Of a DNA stretch of 19,360 bases, positions 14,313 through 19,360 are shown in pieces. Origin of the DNA: an uncultured Bacteroidales bacterium (GTDB taxonomy: Bacteria > Bacteroidota > Bacteroidia > Bacteroidales > F082); the NCBI GenBank assembly GCA_937906455.1, contig CALCYT010000001.1, forward strand, positions 1 to 19,360, read 5' to 3'. The number at the start of each line of letters is the position of its first letter. The first letter of the stretch is position 1. The notes under the pieces were generated by a model that had not been told where the DNA came from, searched no databases, and was given only the letters and a program-made list of their open reading frames with translations. The position numbers were made by a program, and so were the translations under genes.

Positions 14313-14975
14313 GTGGGAAAGAAAAACAAACTCGAGCGTTTCGCCGAATGCAAGACTTTTGACAATCTTTTCGAGTATTCATTCGAGCGCATCAAGGAGG
14401 AGGGATTCCCCTTGAAAGGCAGATGGCATGAGTTTTTCGGCAACGACAACCCCATTGTGCTTGAGCTTGGATGCGGCAAAGGCGAATACACCATCGGATT
14501 AGCCAAGGTGCATCCCGACATTAATTATATAGGTGTCGATATCAAAGGCGCGAGGATGTGGGTGGGGTTGAAGCAAGGCATGGCGGAAAACCTGAAAAAC
14601 GTGGCGTTTGTCCGCACCCGCATCGAGCTGATAGAGCATTTCTTCGGCGAGAACGAGGTCGATGAGATATGGATTACTTTCCCTGACCCTCAGATACTTA
14701 AGGCACGCAAACGCCTTACAGCCCCTATCTACATCGAGAGATATAAAACCTTCTTGAAACCCGACAGCTGCATCAACCTCAAGACCGACAGCGACTTGCT
14801 TTACGACTTTACCCTCGACGTCGTGAAAGATGCCGGTTATCCTATAGTTTACAATTATAACGACCTGTACGCCAACGACGACAATCTCGAAGTCAAGACG
14901 ATACAAACCTATTACGAGACGATGTGGCTCAAGCAGGGCTTGACGATTAAGTATCTGAAATTCAAGGTGCAATAA
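14313..14975 (+). CDS. trmB: tRNA (guanine-N7-)-methyltransferase
   Basis: The 220-residue protein methylates N7 of G46 in the tRNA variable loop using S-adenosylmethionine. The SAM-binding motif I is ELGCGKGEY (51-59), followed by YIGVDIKGAR (72-81). The family signature FPDPQILKARKRL (123-135) is a variant of the usual FPDPWPKKRHxKRR. A C-terminal NLKTDSD segment is typical. The start is a GTG at 14313: it gives MGKKNKLERFAE, matching the conserved N-terminus of Bacteroidota TrmB, and no ATG is nearby. It is the last gene of the operon, and its stop lies 3 bp from the convergent pcm stop. Confidence 0.95.
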   Translation: MGKKNKLERFAECKTFDNLFEYSFERIKEEGFPLKGRWHEFFGNDNPIVLELGCGKGEYTIGLAKVHPDINYIGVDIKGARMWVGLKQGMAENLKNVAFVRTRIELIEHFFGENEVDEIWITFPDPQILKARKRLTAPIYIERYKTFLKPDSCINLKTDSDLLYDFTLDVVKDAGYPIVYNYNDLYANDDNLEVKTIQTYYETMWLKQGLTIKYLKFKVQ

Positions 14976-14978
14976 GCC

Positions 14979-15638
14979 TTAGTCGCGACCTATTTCCTTT
15001 AGCATAGGCACGAAGCGGCAGTCGCCGAACTCTTCGCGGAGCATGGTGCCGTCGGGCTGTTTCGTGAGACGAAGCATGCGCTGCTTGGTGGCGTCAGTCT
15101 CATCGTTGAGCGGTATGACCATGATGCCTCCGGTTTTCAGTTGATTTACAAGGTCTTGCGGGATCTCAGGAGCCGCCGCGGTGATTAAAACACGGTCGAA
15201 TGGCTCGAAAGTGGGCAGCCCTTTGTTGCCGTCGCCAAGGAAAGTCTTGATATTATAGGGCATCTCTGCTATCAGCGATTTCGTCTTCATATATAGGTTG
15301 CGCTGACGTTCGATGGTGAACACCTTGGCACCCATCTGGGCGAGGACACACGCCTGATAACCTGAGCCGGTGCCGATTTCAAGCACCTTCATCCCTCTCG
15401 TGACGCAAAGCAACTGGCTCTGCATCGCTACCGTGAACGGCTGCGAGATGGTTTGCCCCGAGCCTATCGGAAAGGCCTTGTCCTGATAGGCAAACTCAAC
15501 AAACATCGACTCCAGAAAGACATGACGCGGCACCTTACCTATGGCGTCGAGCACGTTGGAGTCGGTAATGCCTTTAGCCTTAAGTACTTGCACCAAATTC
15601 AGGCGCATCCCCTTGTGACGATAACTGTCTTCCTGCAT
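14979..15638 (-). CDS. pcm: Protein-L-isoaspartate O-methyltransferase
   Basis: The 219-residue enzyme methylates isoaspartyl residues in damaged proteins so that they can revert to normal aspartyl linkages. Motifs: GSGQTISQPF (59-68), characteristic of PCMT, and the SAM-binding VLEIGTGSGYQACVLA (85-100), then GDG and LITAAAPEIP. The ATG at 15638 (MQEDSYRHKG) is preferred over an upstream in-frame ATG at 15677 because a -7 box (15663-15656) lies between them. It is convergent with trmB and divergent from the Gfo/Idh/MocA gene, with a 106-bp shared control region. Confidence 0.95.
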   Translation of the reverse strand: MQEDSYRHKGMRLNLVQVLKAKGITDSNVLDAIGKVPRHVFLESMFVEFAYQDKAFPIGSGQTISQPFTVAMQSQLLCVTRGMKVLEIGTGSGYQACVLAQMGAKVFTIERQRNLYMKTKSLIAEMPYNIKTFLGDGNKGLPTFEPFDRVLITAAAPEIPQDLVNQLKTGGIMVIPLNDETDATKQRMLRLTKQPDGTMLREEFGDCRFVPMLKEIGRD

Positions 15639-15655
15639 GATGAAATTTCTTTTTG

Positions 15656-15663
15656 CAAAAATA
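15656..15663 (-). promoter_or_regulatory. Putative pcm promoter, -7 box
   Basis: The minus strand reads TATTTTTG, matching TAnnTTTG, 17 bp before the pcm ATG at 15638. It overlaps the left arm of an inverted repeat (15661-15680). Confidence 0.5.
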
Positions 15664-15702
15664 ATGAAAAACATCATTATCTTGACAGAAAAAAACTGTC
15701 AA
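15661..15702. promoter_or_regulatory. Two adjacent inverted repeats between divergent promoters (possible operators)
   Basis: ATAATGA (15661-15667) and TCATTAT (15674-15680) form a dyad with a 6-bp centre. TTGACAG (15682-15688) and CTGTCAA (15696-15702) form a second with a 7-A centre. They lie back to back between the pcm and dehydrogenase -7 boxes, where a regulator could control both genes. No regulator gene is adjacent. Confidence 0.35.
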
Positions 15703-15720
15703 ACTATCAAACTAATTTCG

Positions 15721-15728
15721 TATATTTG
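15721..15728 (+). promoter_or_regulatory. Putative promoter of the Gfo/Idh/MocA gene, -7 box
   Basis: TATATTTG matches TAnnTTTG and lies 16 bp before the ATG at 15745. The second dyad (15682-15702) covers the expected -33 region. Confidence 0.55.
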
Positions 15729-15744
15729 CAAAAATTTTGTTTTT

Positions 15745-16740
15745 ATGTTGAAAATCGGAGTTTTAGGTGCGGGACATCTTGGAAAGATACACATCAACTG
15801 CATCAAACAGATTGAAAAATATGAGCTGGTCGGGTTTTACGACCAAGATGAAAACACCGCCAAAACAGTCGCGGAGGATGCCAACGTCAGGAATTTCAAA
15901 AACATCGATGAACTTATTGATTCTGTTGATGTTGTTGACATCGTGACGCCGACGATAGCGCATTTTGAGTGTGCCTCGAAAGCCATAGCCAAAGGCAAGA
16001 ATGTGTTCATCGAGAAGCCTATTGTGGCCACCGTTGAGGAAGCCAACAAGCTCATCGCGTTGGCGAGGAACGCCAAGGTGAAGGTGCAGGTGGGGCATGT
16101 GGAGCGGTTCAATCCCGCGTTCGTAGCCGCCCAGCCGTATATCGATGACCCGGTGTTCATAGAGGTGCACCGTCTGGCACTTTACAACCCTCGCGGATGC
16201 GACGTGCCCGTGGTGCTCGACCTCACCGTGCATGACATCGACATACTTCTCACAATAGTGAAATCACCAATAAAATCAATAGAAGCCAGCGGAGTGTCGA
16301 TAGTAAGCCCGACGCCCGACATGATTACAACGAGGATAGAATTTGAAAACGGAGCCGTGGCGAACCTCACCACAAGCCGCATCTCGCTGAAAAACATGCG
16401 CAAATTCCGCATCTTCCAAAATGGAGCGTATATCACCATGGATTTTATGGAGAAAAAGTCTGATATAGTGAGAGTTGAGGATGCCGACGAGAACCCCGGT
16501 CCTTTCGACATGACCATCAGCCTGCCCGACGGCACAATGAAGAAAATTTCCGTCATGGAGCTTGAGAGCGAGCAGACTAACGCCATAAAAACAGAGCTGG
16601 AGCGCTTCAACGACGCCATAGTAACCGGCACGGAACCGCCTGTGACCATTGAGGATGGCGTGGAAGTGCTTAAGGTGGCATACATGATTTTGGATGAGAT
16701 AGACAAACATAAACAACAGCTAAAAAAACATTTGAAATAA
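15745..16740 (+). CDS. Gfo/Idh/MocA-family NAD(P)-dependent oxidoreductase
   Basis: The 331-residue protein has an N-terminal Rossmann fold with GAGHLG (8-13), the family EKP motif (90-92) whose Lys contacts substrate and cofactor, GHVERFNPA (117-125), and LDLTVHDIDIL (158-168) with the likely catalytic His at 163. A C-terminal beta-sheet substrate domain follows. The GHVERFNPA form resembles enzymes that oxidise nucleotide-activated sugars, such as UDP-GlcNAc 3-dehydrogenases used for envelope sugars, but the substrate cannot be fixed here. The ATG at 15745 is chosen because an in-frame upstream extension to 15637 would run through the promoter and pcm start. It is divergent from pcm and followed after 39 bp by a lipoprotein and a sugar transferase, which favours an envelope role. 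Confidence 0.87.
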   Translation: MLKIGVLGAGHLGKIHINCIKQIEKYELVGFYDQDENTAKTVAEDANVRNFKNIDELIDSVDVVDIVTPTIAHFECASKAIAKGKNVFIEKPIVATVEEANKLIALARNAKVKVQVGHVERFNPAFVAAQPYIDDPVFIEVHRLALYNPRGCDVPVVLDLTVHDIDILLTIVKSPIKSIEASGVSIVSPTPDMITTRIEFENGAVANLTTSRISLKNMRKFRIFQNGAYITMDFMEKKSDIVRVEDADENPGPFDMTISLPDGTMKKISVMELESEQTNAIKTELERFNDAIVTGTEPPVTIEDGVEVLKVAYMILDEIDKHKQQLKKHLK

Positions 16741-16779
16741 ATAATATTTCACATTTATCTGCGTTATAACAAAAAAGAG

Positions 16780-17712
16780 ATGCCTATGAAGTGTCTGCGT
16801 TACATCTTTTTACTTGGGATGATATTATTGATGTTATCCTGCAAGAAATTCAGCGGAAGCCAGGAGATTCCGGCATATATGAAGATTGAGCCGTGGAGTT
16901 TTACGTCGAATTACGAACAGATGGGAGCCGCGACGCATGCCATCACTGACGCATGGCTGTATATCAACGGCAACTATTTGGGATGTTATGAGTTGAAGAC
17001 ACACGATGACGGTGTCTATACCATGGTGCCGATCCTTGAAAAAGGCGACAAAAAAATACAGATTTACCCGGGCGTGAAGCTTAACGGCATCTCCTCCACG
17101 AGGGTGCAATATCCGTTTTATAAACCTTATACGGTCAACACCACCTTGGTGCCGGGCGAAATAAGCACTGTGACGCCGTCAACGACATATTACAGCATCG
17201 ACAGCACCTTGGTGAGAGTCAAGATGATGGAGGATTTCGAGGAAATCAACAACATCAAGCTTTATCGCATCGACACCACATACGCGGCGTTGGAACAGAT
17301 TAGCCATCGTACCGACACCAACGCATGGATGGATCCCCTCGACACCATAAATCATTATCGCTCAGGACATATCCATGTGGGCGACAGCCTGCGCCGTTTC
17401 GCCGTCGCCAGCGGTGAGCTGACAGGACTTCCGACTGTCGGCAATTACGTCCTGATGGAGATGGATTACAAATGTGACGCCGAAATCCTAATCGGAATGT
17501 ATATCTGGTCGTCGCAAAACGGACTTCAGGACAAAGAGCTTTATTACCTGAAGGCAACCGACACGTGGAAGAAGGCATACATCAACTTCAGCCCGACAAT
17601 CACTGAGAATTACAACGCCACCTATGTGAAGTTCTATCTTAAAGGCTCAGTGTTGGAAGGTGAATCGGCGGACTATTACTTCGATAATATTAAATTGATT
17701 TACCTTGAGTAA
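16780..17712 (+). CDS. Lipoprotein of unknown function
   Basis: The 310-residue protein has a lipoprotein signal peptide ending LLMLSC, with lipidated Cys at 21 (19 if the ATG at 16786 is used). The residues after Cys are KKFSG with no acidic cluster, so the Bacteroidota surface-export signal for lipoproteins is not evident and a periplasm-facing location is plausible. The remainder looks beta-rich, with many Tyr, Thr and Asp residues. The last ~110 residues (GNYVLMEMDYKCD through ADYYFDNIKLIYLE) resemble a jelly-roll, carbohydrate-binding-like domain, but I recognise no named family. It overlaps the sugar transferase start by 8 bp, suggesting translational coupling and a role in the same polysaccharide process. 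Confidence 0.82.
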   Translation: MPMKCLRYIFLLGMILLMLSCKKFSGSQEIPAYMKIEPWSFTSNYEQMGAATHAITDAWLYINGNYLGCYELKTHDDGVYTMVPILEKGDKKIQIYPGVKLNGISSTRVQYPFYKPYTVNTTLVPGEISTVTPSTTYYSIDSTLVRVKMMEDFEEINNIKLYRIDTTYAALEQISHRTDTNAWMDPLDTINHYRSGHIHVGDSLRRFAVASGELTGLPTVGNYVLMEMDYKCDAEILIGMYIWSSQNGLQDKELYYLKATDTWKKAYINFSPTITENYNATYVKFYLKGSVLEGESADYYFDNIKLIYLE

Positions 17713-19132
17713 GAAGATTAACAAACGGAAACAGACATTCAAATACGTAATTTGGGATTGGATTGCGTCCGTTGTGACATGGTCGATATTCTTCTGTTAC
17801 AGGAAAACAGTGGAGCCGACGAGTGTCTTCCCCGACTTCAGCGTGGTGTTGGATGACAAGAATTTCTGGATTGGCATCATCGTCATCCCGATGGCGTGGC
17901 TGCTTCTTTACATGCTCGCGGGCTTCTATCAGAAAGTGTATTTCAAGTCGCGCGTCCGTGAGCTTGGCCAGACCTTGCTGGTGACGCTGATAGGTGCGAT
18001 AGTCTTGTTTTTCGCTTTGATTCTTGACGACAATATAGTTGATTACAAGTATTATTACATATTATTCTTGTTACTGTATGTGCTGCAGTTCTCCTTGACG
18101 TATGTCGGGCGGCTGGTTATCACCACACGTACGACCAAGAAAATCCATAACGGAGAAATAGGCTTCAACACCTTGATAATCGGCAGTAACGGCAACGCCT
18201 GCTCGATTTACAAAGACATAGTGGGGCAGAAATTCTCGTCGGGAAGTTTCATCGTGGGATTCGTGAATGTTTTTGACAAAGATGTTTATAAGGTCGAGAA
18301 GTATATCCCGCGTCTGGGCAATTACAAAGATGTGAACAGAATCATACAAGAATATGATATTGAGGAGGTTATCATCGCCATCGAGCGTTCTGAGACGGAG
18401 ACCATCGATAAGATTCTGGTGATGCTTGAGAATACTAATGTGACGGTGAAAATCATACCGTTGATGCACGAGTTTGTGTTCGGCGCCGTCAAACAGGAAG
18501 GCATCTGGCACGCCTCACTGATTCAGGTCACACCAGAGCCTATGCCGGTGTGGCAACAGGTGACGAAACGTCTCTTTGATATCATAGCTTCGGTATTGGT
18601 AATCATTGTGTTATCTCCGGTGTATTTGTTTACAGCCATCATGGTGAAACGCTCGTCGCCGGGGCCGGTTTTCTACAAACAGGAGCGTATCGGACAGCAT
18701 GGCGTGCCGTTTAACATGTTGAAATTCAGGAGTATGTATGTCAACGCTGAGGAGATGGGGCCGCAACTCTCGACAGACAACGATACTCGCGTCACAAAAT
18801 GGGGCAGGTTTATGCGTAAGGTGCGCCTTGATGAGATTCCGCAGTTCTTCACTGTGCTGAGCGGCAAGATGTCGATTGTGGGCTATCGTCCTGAACGTCA
18901 ATATTATATCGACCAGATTGTACAAAAGGCACCGCATTATAGGATGTTGCTTAAGATAAAACCCGGCATCACCAGCTGGGGCGAAGTGAAATACGGCTAT
19001 GCCTCGACGGTGGATGAGATGGTGGAACGACTGAAATACGACATCCTCTACATCGAAAACATGAACCTCGCCGTCGATATAAAAATCTTGATTTACACGG
19101 TGCTTATTGTAATCCAAGGAAGAGGGAAATAG
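17705..19132 (+). CDS. Undecaprenyl-phosphate sugar-1-phosphate transferase (polyprenyl glycosylphosphotransferase)
   Basis: The 475-residue protein has the WbaP/WcaJ-type layout: four N-terminal membrane helices (about 14-32, 54-73, 88-107, 116-134), a Rossmann-like domain (about 155-275, NTLIIGSNGNA), a re-entrant or membrane helix (about 288-312) and a C-terminal bacterial sugar transferase domain. That domain shows KRSSPGPVFYKQERIG, FNMLKFRSM, the catalytic Asp-Glu pair D376-E377 in KVRLDEIPQF, and SIVGYRPE. Such enzymes transfer a sugar-1-phosphate from a nucleotide sugar to undecaprenyl phosphate, starting a repeat unit of exopolysaccharide, capsule or O-antigen. The sugar is not predictable. 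The start is a TTG at 17705 inside the lipoprotein gene (8-bp overlap); the next Met codon (residue 63) would delete the first helix. Confidence 0.93.
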   Translation: MSKKINKRKQTFKYVIWDWIASVVTWSIFFCYRKTVEPTSVFPDFSVVLDDKNFWIGIIVIPMAWLLLYMLAGFYQKVYFKSRVRELGQTLLVTLIGAIVLFFALILDDNIVDYKYYYILFLLLYVLQFSLTYVGRLVITTRTTKKIHNGEIGFNTLIIGSNGNACSIYKDIVGQKFSSGSFIVGFVNVFDKDVYKVEKYIPRLGNYKDVNRIIQEYDIEEVIIAIERSETETIDKILVMLENTNVTVKIIPLMHEFVFGAVKQEGIWHASLIQVTPEPMPVWQQVTKRLFDIIASVLVIIVLSPVYLFTAIMVKRSSPGPVFYKQERIGQHGVPFNMLKFRSMYVNAEEMGPQLSTDNDTRVTKWGRFMRKVRLDEIPQFFTVLSGKMSIVGYRPERQYYIDQIVQKAPHYRMLLKIKPGITSWGEVKYGYASTVDEMVERLKYDILYIENMNLAVDIKILIYTVLIVIQGRGK

Positions 19133-19134
19133 CT

Positions 19135-19265
19135 GTCATTTCGAGCGAAGTCGAGAAATCCTTCTTATTCAGATGCTTTTGGTTGTTTATTCACCAAAGG
19201 TGAATGCTTTCGCTTCGCTCAGGTCTCCATTCCGTTTCACTACGTCACACTCCAGTCGAAATGAC
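19135..19265. repeat. Dispersed inverted repeat (GTCATTTCGA family)
   Basis: GTCATTTCGA (19135-19144) is exactly complementary to TCGAAATGAC (19256-19265). The interior carries further related pieces (GCGAAGTCGAGAAATC on the left; TTCGCTTCGCTC and GTCTCC on the right). The element starts 3 bp after the sugar transferase stop and shares its core with the copy at 3561-3635. It lies between convergent genes and may terminate both; its right arm also supplies the last codons of the minus-strand gene. Confidence 0.7.
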
Positions 19266-19360
19266 GGTCTCGTTCATCTTCGATTTCTCAAATTTTTCCT
19301 TGGCGTAGTCGAGGTCAACAACGAGGTTTTTCTTCTCGGTTGACGGCATCTCGAACATGT
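19245..19360 (-). CDS. clpX: Probable ClpX C-terminal end (partial)
   Basis: A minus-strand frame enters from the window end and closes with TGA (19247-19245). The 37 visible residues begin MFEMPSTEKKNLVVDLDYAK, continue EKFEKSKM and finish NETVISTGV. The MF-x-MPS ... V-x-LDYAKEK pattern is like the end of ClpX, the AAA+ unfoldase of the ClpXP protease, where MF-x-LPS is followed by a short strand and helix. The assignment rests on a short tail only. The last eight codons lie in the dispersed inverted repeat, so the natural C-terminus may have been changed by the repeat. Confidence 0.5.
   Translation of the reverse strand, partial: MFEMPSTEKKNLVVDLDYAKEKFEKSKMNETVISTGV

Noticed and set aside
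15637..15744. N-terminal extension of the Gfo/Idh/MocA protein
   Set aside because: It would cross the -7 box and the pcm start region; the Rossmann fold begins properly at 15745.

Overview
The window looks like chromosomal DNA of a Bacteroidota, most likely Bacteroidales. Several genes are preceded by the Bacteroidota -7 promoter box (TAnnTTTG). No Shine-Dalgarno sequence is evident at the starts. Two secreted proteins end in type IX secretion (T9SS) sorting domains. The cell makes Kdo-containing LPS (kdsB, Lpt permease). Short inverted repeats of the GTCATTTCGA type lie between genes. No tRNA, rRNA, CRISPR array or transposase was seen.

Bases 1-2571 hold a diversity-generating retroelement (DGR), the most unusual system here. 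It contains the 3' end of a target gene whose last 196 bp are a variable repeat (VR, 119-314), hairpins just downstream, a small gene resembling MutS domain I (489-1049), a template repeat (TR, 1162-1357) and a DGR-type reverse transcriptase (1399-2571). VR and TR align over 196 bp without gaps. They differ at 23 positions and every one is an A in TR, which is the signature of adenine-specific mutagenic retrohoming. The changes alter 19 residues of a C-type-lectin-like domain, mostly Asn (AAC/AAT) codons becoming Tyr, Asp, Ser, Gly, His or Arg. Because the mutations are present in VR, the element has been active in this lineage.

Bases 2572-8221: a GC-rich satellite with a TTAA-based 9-bp rhythm, a small T9SS cargo protein (minus strand), urocanate hydratase hutU (minus strand) and, divergently, a large T9SS-exported C10 (streptopain-like) protease with a beta-helix domain. 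hutU and the protease face away from each other from closely spaced promoters.

Bases 8223-16740 are mostly housekeeping and envelope genes: a membrane glycosyltransferase (minus), tgt plus an LptF/LptG permease, then a tight operon of deoxynucleoside kinase, kdsB, an HU-CCDC81/SPOR protein and trmB. The convergent pcm follows, and a Gfo/Idh/MocA dehydrogenase is divergent from it. Tgt lacks the usual zinc-binding cysteines.

Bases 16780-19360: a lipoprotein overlapping an undecaprenyl-phosphate sugar-1-phosphate transferase (exopolysaccharide or O-antigen initiation), then an inverted repeat whose right arm encodes the last residues of a minus-strand gene, probably clpX, cut by the window end.
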